From the NCBI GenBank assembly GCA_026388095.1, contig JAPLKL010000045.1:1-64000 (forward strand): DNA of 64,000 nt. Direction: 5' to 3'. The translations under genes were made by a program, and so were the position numbers. Below the pieces are notes generated by a model. That model was not told the origin of the DNA. It searched no databases and saw only the letters and a list, made by a program, of their open reading frames with translations. Each line of letters opens with the position of its first letter. Position 1 is the stretch's first letter. The DNA is from Elusimicrobiota bacterium (GTDB lineage Bacteria; Elusimicrobiota; Elusimicrobia; UBA1565; UBA9628). Positions 56,260 to 64,000 of this stretch are shown one piece after another.

Positions 56260-57900
56260 ATGAGAGCCCTTTACATTCTCGCGTTCCTAATAACGGCCGC
56301 CGCAGTCCTTATCGGCACGGAGATGCTCCTCTACTCGCAGAACACCTTGCTGCGCAACGGGGCTTGGCTCTCCACCAAAAGGACGTTGGAAGTGACGACT
56401 TGGGGCTCGGACAGCTTCCTCATCACGCGGCCGGCCCTAAGCCGCAACCGGCTCGACCTCGGGGCTTGGTCGGGCGGCAACGAGCTGATCAGCAGGGAGA
56501 GCTTCACGCCCCGGCGCATCAGTCTGCGCCTGCGCCTGGATCCGGACGCCTATCTCGCCGTCCTATTCGACCGGACCGCCTCCGGCTTTCTCGCGGTGCG
56601 GCTCAGCCGCAAGCCGGACTACCCCAACGCATTCCTGCGCGGCCGGCCGGAGGGCCGCATCCTATCGGCTGAGCCGCTGGCCTGGCCTCTCCTGGACGGC
56701 GCCTGGCACCGGCTGGTCCTGGATTTCGGCGCCGGCGGCCTCTCGGTCAGCCTGGACGCTCAGGCGCCCATCGCGCTGCCGCAGGCCGCGGCCGCGGCCG
56801 GGGCCTGCGGGCTGCGCAGCGGGATGCGCAGCGCCGTCGTAGACGACATCGTCGTCGAGGACGTCCAGGGGCGCGTGTTGCGGGAGTCCTTCCGGAACAC
56901 CAAGCATTGGCCGCGGATACTGTTGTGCAACTGCTTGTTGGTTCTCGTCCTCTTCGCCTGTCTGCGCGGCCGGGTGCATGCCTTCGCCGCCTGCAGCCTC
57001 GTGCTGGCCGTGTGCGGTTCGCTCTGGCTGACGTTCGACTACTTCCACTGGTCCCGGCTGGAGCTCGATGTGTTGTCCCGCCCGCTCTCCGGCGCGGCGC
57101 GGCGCAGCGCCTTGGAGAGGGCTGAGGCGGCGCGCTACGCCTTTTTCGCCGGCTGGGACAGACTCATGGGAGGCGAAGTCGCGACGCGGGAGGCGCTGCT
57201 CGCGCAGGGCTATGCCGCTGTCACGACCGGCGTGGGCCCTATCTTCTGCGGCCGGGGTCCGGGAGAGCGACCCATGCAGCTGCAGCCGGGGCCTGGTCTC
57301 GAGGAACTGTTCAGCGCAAAAAAGACGGCCTATCGCATACTCTTCGTGGGCACTTCGCAGGCGGTCGGGGCCGGGGCCCCGCGCTTGGCCGACACCTTCC
57401 CTTTCCTGACCCATGCGGCTTTGGTCAAGGCGCTGGGACCGTCCCGCCCCATCGAGACGCTCAACATGGCGGTCTCTGGCTCGGATTCCGTGGCCCTGCT
57501 GGACGACTACCGCCGCCTCTACTCGCGCTTCCGGCCGGACCTCGTGGTCCTGGACCTTTCCAGCAACGACCGCCCCGAACAACTGGCTTCGGGCATCGAG
57601 GGCTTTTTGAGCTTGAACAAGGCCGCTGGGATCCGCTCCATCCTCCTCAAGGAGGCCAACTCCAACGAGTCCCCCTATCCGGACGGGTTGCTGCGGAAGC
57701 ACCGCCTTCTCGACGAGGCGGCCCGGCGGTACTCGGTCCCGGTCTACGACCTGCACGGCTTTCTCAACGCCCCGGCGGTGTTCCAGACGGGCTGGCTCTG
57801 GTGGGACCAGGTGCACCTGACGCCCTACGGCCAGGAGCTGGCGGCTGAGTGGCTGGCGCCGAAACTGCGCGCCGAGGCGATCTCCTACCGCCGGAAGTAG
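56260..57900 (+). CDS. Membrane-anchored SGNH hydrolase-like protein with N-terminal jelly-roll-like region
   Basis: About 546 aa from ATG 56260 (TTG 56251 possible). A membrane helix (LYILAFLITAAAVLIG) is followed by an approximately 170-aa beta-rich region (about 40-215) resembling concanavalin/LamG sugar-binding domains in its DGAWHRLVLDFGAGGLSVSLDAQ segment. A second hydrophobic stretch lies near 225-265. The SGNH domain has FVGTSQAVGAGAPRLADTF (Ser in GTS rather than GDS), VLDLSSNDRPEQ and the His block WWDQVHLTPYGQEL. It is probably a periplasmic esterase or acyltransferase on glycans. The 3' end overlaps the convergent SGNH-TPR gene by 16 nt. Confidence 0.7.
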   Translation: MRALYILAFLITAAAVLIGTEMLLYSQNTLLRNGAWLSTKRTLEVTTWGSDSFLITRPALSRNRLDLGAWSGGNELISRESFTPRRISLRLRLDPDAYLAVLFDRTASGFLAVRLSRKPDYPNAFLRGRPEGRILSAEPLAWPLLDGAWHRLVLDFGAGGLSVSLDAQAPIALPQAAAAAGACGLRSGMRSAVVDDIVVEDVQGRVLRESFRNTKHWPRILLCNCLLVLVLFACLRGRVHAFAACSLVLAVCGSLWLTFDYFHWSRLELDVLSRPLSGAARRSALERAEAARYAFFAGWDRLMGGEVATREALLAQGYAAVTTGVGPIFCGRGPGERPMQLQPGPGLEELFSAKKTAYRILFVGTSQAVGAGAPRLADTFPFLTHAALVKALGPSRPIETLNMAVSGSDSVALLDDYRRLYSRFRPDLVVLDLSSNDRPEQLASGIEGFLSLNKAAGIRSILLKEANSNESPYPDGLLRKHRLLDEAARRYSVPVYDLHGFLNAPAVFQTGWLWWDQVHLTPYGQELAAEWLAPKLRAEAISYRRK

Positions 57901-59348
57901 CGGCGCAGGATGGCCTGCGCGATGTTGTCGGCCAGGAGCTGGTTGCCTTTCGGGGTGCAGTGGCCGAAGTCCCCGCCGAAGAGGTCCCTGAAGTATTCCG
58001 CGTACGACTCCCGGCGCACCGCTTCCCGGAAGACCGCTTCGTTGTCGACGAACAGAGGCTCGTCTTCGTGCTCCGCGAATATCCGCTGCAAAGGCGCGGC
58101 GCTCAGCATGGGGTATTGCACGCAGACCAGCCGGATGCCCTTGGCGTCCAGCAGCTCCTTGAGCCGGAGGTAGTTCCTGACCGTGACCGGACTGTGCCGG
58201 GCCCGCAGCTCTCTGGCCCGGTCTTGATACCGCCGGGCCGACTCGCCGCGACCCGTGCGGGAATAGAGCAGACCCAGGGCCGCGCAGGCCCAGTCGTTTT
58301 CCGGGTCGAGTTCCAGGGCCTTCTGATACCAGCGCTCGGCGGCCGCGTCGTCGCCGTGGTCCTTGTAGAACCCGGCCAGCTCGAAGCGCGCCCGAGCGTC
58401 CCAAGGCTTCCACACGGCGGCCTGTTTGAACATCTTCTCGGCCATAGCCGCCCGGCCCTGTGCATTGTAGATCCGGGCCAGGCCCGAGCAGGGGTCTCCG
58501 CCCCCGAAGACGCGGCCGGAGCCGAGCCGGATGGAGCGCTGGAAGGCTCGCTCAGCCTGGGTGAATTTGCCCTGACTCTGGTAGACCACGCCCAGCTCGT
58601 TGTAGGCGACGGCGTCTTCCGGGTCGACGCGCAGCGCCTGGGCGTAGGACTCCTCAGCGCGGGCATAGTCGCGGCGGGACATGGCGGCGCGGGCGGATTG
58701 GATGAAGGCGAACCCCCGCCCGGGCGGAGGGCTCGGGGGGGGGCGCCTCGGCGCCGGCTCCGGGGGCGGACCCGCGGCCGCGGGATGGTCAGGTGGGGCG
58801 AAGACCCCCCCGGTCTCCAGCGCGGGGGCGGGCGGCGGCGGGCGCCGCCCGCGCGACGCATACAGCCACCAGAGGCGGGCCCAGCGATAGAGCCGGAAAT
58901 GCTTGTACCAGGAGTTCCTGGGGTCGATGACCTCGTCGCCGTACCTGATCCCGAAGTCGTTGACTCCCATCATGGCGACCACCATGTCCGGATGATACTC
59001 CTCCAGGTCGGCCGCCAGCCGCGCCAGGATGTCCGTGGTGTTGCCCCCGGGGATGCCCTTGTCTATCACGCTGAACCGCATCCCGGTCATCCTGGAGTTG
59101 AGAGCGCCCTCCAGGAAGCGCGGGTACTCGTTCCAGGTCGTGGATTCGCCCAGGCACATGATGCGGTAGCCGTCCTGGCGCCGCAAGGCGAGGGAGTTCC
59201 CCCGCTCGTGCAGGAACCGCATCACGGCTCCGCCCGCGCGCAGAGCGGCTTCGAGGGCCGCCAAAGTGAGACAGAGGCTCACCAGCGCCAGGAGCAGCTT
59301 GGAGCCTAGGCGGCCGTCCGTCCGTCTCCCGGGGCGCGTCAGCGCCAT
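57885..59348 (-). CDS. SGNH hydrolase with inserted TPR array, copy 1
   Basis: 487 aa. A membrane helix (SKLLLALVSLCLTLAALEAAL) is followed by the first half of an SGNH fold: LGESTTWNEYPRFLE (Ser68) and AMMGVNDFG (Asn block). A Pro-rich linker and four to five TPRs follow (about 215-385, for example YARAEESYAQALRVDPEDAVAYNELG). The fold then resumes with the last SGNH block FGGDFGHCTPKGNQLLA near the C-terminus. The catalytic Ser and the Asp/His block are thus separated by TPRs. It follows the paralog at 59352 after 3 nt, and their 3' ends are very similar in DNA sequence. Confidence 0.75.
   Translation of the reverse strand: MALTRPGRRTDGRLGSKLLLALVSLCLTLAALEAALRAGGAVMRFLHERGNSLALRRQDGYRIMCLGESTTWNEYPRFLEGALNSRMTGMRFSVIDKGIPGGNTTDILARLAADLEEYHPDMVVAMMGVNDFGIRYGDEVIDPRNSWYKHFRLYRWARLWWLYASRGRRPPPPAPALETGGVFAPPDHPAAAGPPPEPAPRRPPPSPPPGRGFAFIQSARAAMSRRDYARAEESYAQALRVDPEDAVAYNELGVVYQSQGKFTQAERAFQRSIRLGSGRVFGGGDPCSGLARIYNAQGRAAMAEKMFKQAAVWKPWDARARFELAGFYKDHGDDAAAERWYQKALELDPENDWACAALGLLYSRTGRGESARRYQDRARELRARHSPVTVRNYLRLKELLDAKGIRLVCVQYPMLSAAPLQRIFAEHEDEPLFVDNEAVFREAVRRESYAEYFRDLFGGDFGHCTPKGNQLLADNIAQAILRRYFRR
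57890..58090. repeat. Paralogous 3'-end repeat, copy 1 (partner at 59370-59590)
   Basis: The 3' coding ends of the two minus-strand SGNH-TPR genes are closely similar at the nucleotide level (for example CCAGGAGCTGGTTGCC then TTTCGGGGTGCAGTGGCC in both). This points to a recent tandem duplication or gene conversion between the neighbours. Confidence 0.65.
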
Positions 59349-59351
59349 GAT

Positions 59352-60821
59352 CTATTGCCGGCCCTGCCGGCGGAAGTACCGGCGCAGGATCGCCTCCGAG
59401 ATGTTGTCCGCCAGGAGCTGGTTGCCTTTCGGGGTGCAGTGGCCAAAGTCTCCTCCGAAGAGATCCGTGAAGTATTCCGCGTATGACTCCCTGCGCACCG
59501 CTTCCCGGAAGACCGCCTCGTTGTCGACGAACAGAGGCTCGTCCGGGAGCCCCGCGAAGATCCTGCGCAGCGGGGAGACGCTCATCATGGGGTACTGGAC
59601 GCAGACCAGCCGGATGCTCTTGGCGTCGAGCAGCTCTTTTAACCGGAGGTAGTTCCGGGCGGTCATGGGGTTGGCGCGCGTGCGCAGTTCGGACGTCTTT
59701 CTTTCGTAGAGTCGCGCCTGGGCGGCGTCGCCAAGCCGGGCGTAGAGCAAGGACAGCGCGGCGCAGGCCCAGTCATTGCCGGGGTCGAGCTCGATCGCCT
59801 CCCGGTAATACCTCTGCGCGTCCGAGAGATGGCCTTGGTCCCGGTAGAACTCGGCCAGCTCGAAGCGGGCCTTGTCATCGCGAGGTTTGAGCTCCAGGGC
59901 CTTGCGGAACATGGCTTCCGCGTCCTTGAGGCGCCCCTCATCCTTGTATATCCGGCCTAAGCCTAAAGCGGCGTCGCCGCTGCCTGCGATATGCCGACCG
60001 GCCAGCTGGACGGAGCGTGCGAAGGCTTTTCTGGCCTGGGGGTATTTGTGCTGGCTCTTGTAGATGACGCCGAGCTCGTTGAGGGCGACGTCGTTGTGCG
60101 GGTCGGAGGCCGCGGTCTGCCGGAGCAGTCTCTCGGCCCGGGCATAGTCCTGCAGGGCCACCGCGGCCCGGGCCTCCTGGATGCGGTCGGCGTCGGGTCC
60201 GGGGGGCAAGACGAGCAGGTCGGTGGGCTTGGGCGGGCGGGCGTCCTGCGGCATGGGCTGGTCCGGCACGCGGCGGAATGTTCCGGGGTCCGGGCCGCGC
60301 TTGGGGGGGACCTTTCTTCCCGTGAGCTTGTTGGCGGCCTGCATCCACATGATGCGAGCCAGCCGGTAGATGCGCAGATGCCGGAACAGGAAGCCGCCGG
60401 CTTCGGGGATGTCCTCGTAGTATCTGACGGCGCCGAAGTCATTGATCCCCATCATGGCGACCACCATGTCGGGCCGGTGCCGCTCGAGCTCGGTCCGGGC
60501 CCGGTCCAGGACGTCCGAGCTGTTGGCTCCGGCCATGCCCGCGTCGATGACGGCGAAGCTCAGGCCAGCGCCGGACCTGTTGAGGGCGGCTTCGAGCGGC
60601 ATGGGATACTGCCGCCAGGTGGTGGACTCGCCGAGGCAGACGATGCGATAGACGCCTTTTGCACGCGCCGCCTGGAGGTCCCGGCGCTGCTGTAGCAAGG
60701 TCGATGCGCAGCCGCCCAGACGCAGGGCGGCTTCGAACAGGACCAAGGCGCAGCCCAGCCCGATGAGCGCGGCCAGCAGTTTTCGGGAGGGTGCCGCCTC
60801 TGCCGGCCCGGCCGGATGCAT
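59352..60821 (-). CDS. SGNH hydrolase with inserted TPR array, copy 2
   Basis: 489 aa from ATG 60821, 7 nt after a minus-strand TATTAT; the open frame continues upstream only spuriously. It has the same layout as copy 1: membrane helix (LLAALIGLGCALVLFEAAL), LGESTTWRQYP, AMMGINDFG, Pro-rich linker, TPRs (about 215-385), and FGGDFGHCTPKGNQLLA. It is cotranscribed with copy 1. The TPR array may bring a partner protein or polymer to the active site, which is an inference. The gene is divergent from copy 3 at 60861. Confidence 0.75.
   Translation of the reverse strand: MHPAGPAEAAPSRKLLAALIGLGCALVLFEAALRLGGCASTLLQQRRDLQAARAKGVYRIVCLGESTTWRQYPMPLEAALNRSGAGLSFAVIDAGMAGANSSDVLDRARTELERHRPDMVVAMMGINDFGAVRYYEDIPEAGGFLFRHLRIYRLARIMWMQAANKLTGRKVPPKRGPDPGTFRRVPDQPMPQDARPPKPTDLLVLPPGPDADRIQEARAAVALQDYARAERLLRQTAASDPHNDVALNELGVIYKSQHKYPQARKAFARSVQLAGRHIAGSGDAALGLGRIYKDEGRLKDAEAMFRKALELKPRDDKARFELAEFYRDQGHLSDAQRYYREAIELDPGNDWACAALSLLYARLGDAAQARLYERKTSELRTRANPMTARNYLRLKELLDAKSIRLVCVQYPMMSVSPLRRIFAGLPDEPLFVDNEAVFREAVRRESYAEYFTDLFGGDFGHCTPKGNQLLADNISEAILRRYFRRQGRQ
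59370..59590. repeat. Paralogous 3'-end repeat, copy 2 (partner at 57890-58090)
   Basis: This is the counterpart of the 3'-end repeat in the adjacent gene. Nucleotide-level similarity is much higher than across the TPR or linker regions of the same genes. Confidence 0.65.
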
Positions 60822-60838
60822 TAGCGCTATAATATATC
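60822..60838. promoter_or_regulatory. Divergent promoter between SGNH-TPR copies 2 and 3
   Basis: The AT-rich block at 60828-60837 gives TATAAT on the plus strand (about 28 nt before ATG 60861). On the minus strand TATTAT lies 7 nt before ATG 60821, again predicting a nearly leaderless mRNA on one side only. Confidence 0.45.
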
Positions 60839-60860
60839 CCCTTTCGAGGCGCGTCAACCC

Positions 60861-62351
60861 ATGCCAATCTCCCCTCAGCCTCGCTCCGGACTGAAGTCCA
60901 GGCTTTTCAGCTTGGCGCTGGGAGTGCTCTGCGCCGCGGTCCTGCTCGAGCTCGGGCTGCGGTTCGTGGGCCTGGGCTTCCTGTTCCTGCAGGAGCGGCG
61001 CAACCGCGTGACGCTGAGGCATCCGGGCGCCTATCGCATCCTCTGCGTGGGGGACTCCATGACCGCCGGAACCTACCCGCGCTATCTCGAGGAGATCCTC
61101 AACGCGCGGGGCGCGGGCCGCCGCTTCGCGGTCATAGACGAGGGCCGCCTCGCGACGACCTCGCGCCAGGCTTTGGCGACCTTGCCGGAGCATCTGGCCA
61201 AGTACCGGCCCGACATGGTGCTGGCCATGATGGGCGCCAACGATGTGGGAGAGGTCCTGCTCTACGGAGGGGTGCCGGCCTCCGGCGGCTCTTCCTTGAG
61301 GATCCTGCGCCTGGCGGGTTTCCTGCGCTACCTCGCGGCTCAGCGCTGGCCCGGACGGGCGGCGGCGCTTGCCCCGCGGATCTATGGCCCCCCCCAGCGC
61401 CGTTCCTCGCCCGAGGCCGAAGCCCGGACGGCTTCGGTCAAGGCCGGCCGTACTTTGCTCGATCAGGGGAAGGTCGCTGATGCGGCGGCGGCTTTTTCCC
61501 GGGCCCTGCGGCGTTTTCCGGAGGAGCCGGAGCTCCTCATCGGCTTGGGGGATTGCTACGCGGTTCTGGGGGAGAGCGACCGGCCCCGGAAGCTTTTCGA
61601 GCGGGCGGTGCGCCGGGCTCCGCCGGGTCTGCTGTATTTCGCGCTGCGGCGTCTGGGGTGGCACTGCCGGGAGCACGGTCAGTTCCAGGCCGCCGAGGAC
61701 GCATTCCGGCGGGCCATGCGTCTGGAGCCCCGGCAGAGCAGCCCTTACCGGGAGCTGGGCATGATCTCTCTGCTCAGGGGCCGGTCCCTGGACGCTACCG
61801 CCTGGTTTGAAAAAGCCGTGGCAGTCGACCCCAGGAACAGCGGCTTGCTCGTGCTCCTGGGCGGCCATTACCTGCATATGGGGCGGCAGGCCGACGCCGC
61901 GCAGGCCTACCTGCGCGCGGCCGAGGCGGATCCCAACGACCCCCTCGCCCTCGGGGGGCTGGCCACCTGCTACGGGCTCCTGGGCCAGACGAAGCTCGCG
62001 CGCCAGGCCCGGGCCAAGGCCAACGCTCTGCGCGAGCGCCGCTTCGTGGCCATGACGCGGGATAACTATCGTCGGATCCTGCAGCTCGTCAGCGCGAGCG
62101 GCGCGCGGCTGGTCTGCATCCAGTACCCGCGGCGCAGCGTGGCGGAGCTGCGGAACCTATTCGACGACCCGTCCGGGATCATCTTCGTGGACAACGAGGC
62201 TCCCTTCGAGCGCGCCCTGCGCGCCGCGCCGCTGGGCGACTACTTCATCGATTTCTTCGGCGGCGATTTCGGGCACTGCACAGAGAAAGGCTACCGCCTG
62301 CTGGCGGCGGACATCGCGGACGTCATCTTGAAGGCGTTCCCGCCGCGGTAG
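60861..62351 (+). CDS. SGNH hydrolase with inserted TPR array, copy 3
   Basis: 496 aa. It has a membrane helix (LFSLALGVLCAAVLLELGLRF), VGDSMTAGTYPRYLEE with a canonical GDS, AMMGANDVGE and TPRs (about 190-390). The C-terminal FGGDFGHCTEKGYRLLAADI closes the SGNH fold. It has the canonical Asp of GDS, whereas copies 1 and 2 have GES. The gene is divergent from copy 2. Its last 29 nt overlap the convergent SGNH gene ending at 62323. The same inserted-TPR plan in all three supports a functional module. Confidence 0.8.
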   Translation: MPISPQPRSGLKSRLFSLALGVLCAAVLLELGLRFVGLGFLFLQERRNRVTLRHPGAYRILCVGDSMTAGTYPRYLEEILNARGAGRRFAVIDEGRLATTSRQALATLPEHLAKYRPDMVLAMMGANDVGEVLLYGGVPASGGSSLRILRLAGFLRYLAAQRWPGRAAALAPRIYGPPQRRSSPEAEARTASVKAGRTLLDQGKVADAAAAFSRALRRFPEEPELLIGLGDCYAVLGESDRPRKLFERAVRRAPPGLLYFALRRLGWHCREHGQFQAAEDAFRRAMRLEPRQSSPYRELGMISLLRGRSLDATAWFEKAVAVDPRNSGLLVLLGGHYLHMGRQADAAQAYLRAAEADPNDPLALGGLATCYGLLGQTKLARQARAKANALRERRFVAMTRDNYRRILQLVSASGARLVCIQYPRRSVAELRNLFDDPSGIIFVDNEAPFERALRAAPLGDYFIDFFGGDFGHCTEKGYRLLAADIADVILKAFPPR

Positions 62352-63336
62352 GCCCGGGGTCCGGGGCCGGCAGCAGGCCGCTCTTGAGCAGATGCCGGGC
62401 CAGGACTTCGGCCACGATCCGGTGCGCGGCGTCGTTGGGGTGGATGTCGTCCGCCGCCTTGGGCGGCAGGTAGCGCAGGCGCTCGGCCCGTGGGAAGACC
62501 TCATGCAGGTCGATGCAGTCCGCGCCTGATCCCGCCACGACCCGCTTCAAGGTCTGGTACTCGGGGACTTCTTCCGAATGGAAGCGGAAGTACGGGAAGA
62601 TCATGGTCAGCAGGGGGAGCTTGTGCTTGCGGCAGAGCTCCTGTATCGCATGAAGGTAGAATCGGCCGACTTCATCCGGGTAGAGCTCCGCCTTCCGCTG
62701 GCGCCGCGCCTCCAGGCCGGTCAGGAACAGCCGGTAGAGGCTGGAGCGGCAGTAGAGCCAGTTGTCGAGATGGCCTTTGAGCAGGCGCATGGGACGGTAG
62801 CAGTGCATCTTGCCGTCCACGCCCCGGAAGATGACGGGCGTGAGCTGGAGGTCATTGAGGCAGAAGCCGATCAGGATCATGTCCGGGTGGTAGTGGATGA
62901 CCCGGCGCTCGAGATTGTGATAGTAGTCCGCTATGCCGTGCCCGCCGATGGAGCAGTTCCAGACCTCGGCCTTGAGGCCCAGGCGGTGGGCGAGTATGTC
63001 CTCGAGGAAGTCCGTGTAATGGCCGTACATGGTGATGGAGTCTCCCAAGGTGATGATGCGGAAGACCCCCGGCGCCTTCTTTATGACGCGTTCCTTGTCC
63101 CGCATGCCGAGAGAATTGGTGAAGCCGGGGAGGTTCGGGGCGAGGTCGAAGGGCAGGAAATCGGAGGGGATGAACAGGCTGTTGCTGGGGTAATCCGGAG
63201 AGCGGAAGGACTGCAGGGCGCAGAGACCCCGGAGCCGGCAATAGGCCTCTCCGGTCAGCAAGGCGAGCCAGAGCCCCGCCGCGGCGGCGGCCAAGGGCAC
63301 GAGTATGAAGAAGACCGGGCGGGCGCGGGTCTTCAT
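62323..63336 (-). CDS. Membrane-anchored SGNH hydrolase-like protein
   Basis: 337 aa from ATG 63336, overlapping the radical SAM stop by 4 nt; the longer frame upstream is not coding. An N-terminal helix (FFILVPLAAAAAGLWLALL) is followed by ITLGDSITMYGHYTDFLED (GDS), IGFCLNDLQLTP (Asn block) and a C-terminal DDIHPNDAAHRIVAEVLARHLL (Asp-x2-His). This complete SGNH triad is without a TPR insertion. Direct coupling to the partial radical SAM gene links the SGNH group and the radical SAM array. Confidence 0.8.
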   Translation of the reverse strand: MKTRARPVFFILVPLAAAAAGLWLALLTGEAYCRLRGLCALQSFRSPDYPSNSLFIPSDFLPFDLAPNLPGFTNSLGMRDKERVIKKAPGVFRIITLGDSITMYGHYTDFLEDILAHRLGLKAEVWNCSIGGHGIADYYHNLERRVIHYHPDMILIGFCLNDLQLTPVIFRGVDGKMHCYRPMRLLKGHLDNWLYCRSSLYRLFLTGLEARRQRKAELYPDEVGRFYLHAIQELCRKHKLPLLTMIFPYFRFHSEEVPEYQTLKRVVAGSGADCIDLHEVFPRAERLRYLPPKAADDIHPNDAAHRIVAEVLARHLLKSGLLPAPDPGPTAAGTPSR

Positions 63337-64000
63337 GGCGCGGCGGCGCGCCTGGGATGCTCCGGCGACTGCCAGAGCCGGTCCACCTGGTCTTCGTATC
63401 GGCCTGCGACCATGGCCTTCCAGCAGGCGCAGACCGCGGCGGTGCAGGGCTGGGGCCCGTCGTAGAGCCTGAGGTCCGGGTCCGTGATGCGGCCCAGCAC
63501 GGTCACGTCGGGATGGCAGCAGCGCAGCACCGTGCCGTCGGGCAGGATCTTGGCGTAGAGCTCGCCCATGTGGCAGAGCCGGCCTTTGAGGTCCTTGCGG
63601 TCCTTGTCGCAGTCCGGGGCCTGGGCGAAGTCCTGCCACTGCCGGTTGATGGCCTTGCCCAAGGAGTCCCGGCTGTCCGCGATCTGCGCCTGGAGCAAGG
63701 CTTTCTCCTCGGCCGTGTAGGCTTGCGGATAACGGCGGCCCTGGTATTCGCCGCTGAAGGGGATGATCTTGAAGAGGACGCCCTGGCGCTCGAACAAAAG
63801 ACGCGCGCTTTCCAGTTGGCGCAGGTGCGGGGGATAGCCCACCATGCAGGCCGAGACCAGGCGGTTGCCGTGCTCGCGCAAGGACAATAGGCGGCGCAGG
63901 AACTCCTCGGCCTTCATGGATTCGGGGTGGAAGCTCCCGGAGATGGCGATGCCCTGGGCCGGGACCTTGGCTATCCACTCGTCCACGTCGAAGCTGAGGT
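63333..64000 (-). CDS. Radical SAM protein of the YPxxYT family, N-terminus outside window
   Basis: Only the C-terminal ~222 aa are present; the frame is open to base 64000, so the CxxxCxxC motif lies beyond the window. Visible features are the family motif FSGEYQGRRYPQAYTAEEK, RLCHMGELYAKI, TVLRCCHPDV and RRPYDGPQPCTAAVCACWKAM-like Cys clusters at the C-terminus. Its layout matches the 54017 protein best. It overlaps the downstream SGNH gene by 4 nt. Confidence 0.8.
   Translation of the reverse strand, partial: LSFDVDEWIAKVPAQGIAISGSFHPESMKAEEFLRRLLSLREHGNRLVSACMVGYPPHLRQLESARLLFERQGVLFKIIPFSGEYQGRRYPQAYTAEEKALLQAQIADSRDSLGKAINRQWQDFAQAPDCDKDRKDLKGRLCHMGELYAKILPDGTVLRCCHPDVTVLGRITDPDLRLYDGPQPCTAAVCACWKAMVAGRYEDQVDRLWQSPEHPRRAAAP

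Overview
The window is a GC-rich, densely coded piece of a Gram-negative-type genome. Two TonB-dependent outer-membrane receptors, a heptosyltransferase-like GT9 enzyme and a Wzm/Wzt-type ABC exporter all imply an outer membrane with surface glycans. I see no rRNA, tRNA, CRISPR array or insertion sequence. The lineage cannot be fixed from this sequence. The gene mix (many radical SAM, TPR and sulfatase-fold genes with ATGA start/stop overlaps) would suit an uncultured lineage such as Elusimicrobiota, but that is a guess.

Region 1 (1-13.9 kb): secreted alkaline-phosphatase-superfamily proteins (phosphodiesterase-like, sulfatase-like, PhoA-like), three related amidohydrolase-like proteins (one fused to a sulfatase-like domain), an Fbp-type iron(III)/solute ABC importer (ATPase, binding protein, fused permease) and a HEAT-repeat protein. 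None of the sulfatase-like proteins keeps the Cys needed for formylglycine.

Region 2 (12.8-27.5 kb): a tightly packed minus-strand run: methyltransferase, B12-type radical SAM enzyme, SsuABC-like importer, sulfatase-like protein, Crp/Fnr regulator, TonB receptor, degenerate sulfatase-like protein. A second TonB receptor is divergent. Both receptors have an upstream palindrome with the core CATGAC-N4-GTCATG, a plausible operator for the Crp/Fnr protein encoded between them. A methyltransferase and another sulfatase-like gene follow on the plus strand.

Region 3 (27.5-42 kb): an ABC-2 exporter whose ATPase is fused to a coiled coil and a catalytically dead DegT-type aminotransferase domain, preceded by a radical SAM gene and an SDR. 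Next comes a seven-gene minus-strand operon: GT2, PqqD-like, GT9, GT4, GT2, HPr-kinase-like (interrupted by a 5-bp tandem duplication) and a 38-aa basic peptide carrying a lasso-type leader motif (Y-x2-P-x-L-x3-G). A nucleotidyltransferase is divergent and a radical SAM gene is convergent. Together these look like an undescribed peptide-modification system with glycosyltransferases, and they are the best candidate for a new system here. A low-GC SPOR-domain gene and an SGNH hydrolase follow.

Region 4 (41.9-64 kb): a roughly 14-kb minus-strand array of radical SAM genes joined mostly by 4-nt overlaps: three B12-type enzymes (one with a C-terminal methyltransferase), SPASM-type enzymes, a fused two-radical-SAM protein, and single-domain paralogs sharing a YP-x2-(Y/F)-(T/S) motif. 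A BrnT/BrnA toxin-antitoxin pair sits inside it. Five SGNH-hydrolase genes follow, three of which appear to carry a TPR array inside the hydrolase fold, and a last radical SAM gene runs off the window. The substrate of this array is not evident. Surface glycan or lipid modification is an inference from context.

Regulation: many first genes have a -10-like hexamer only 6-10 nt before the start codon, which suggests leaderless transcripts. Genes inside operons are mostly coupled by ATGA overlaps.
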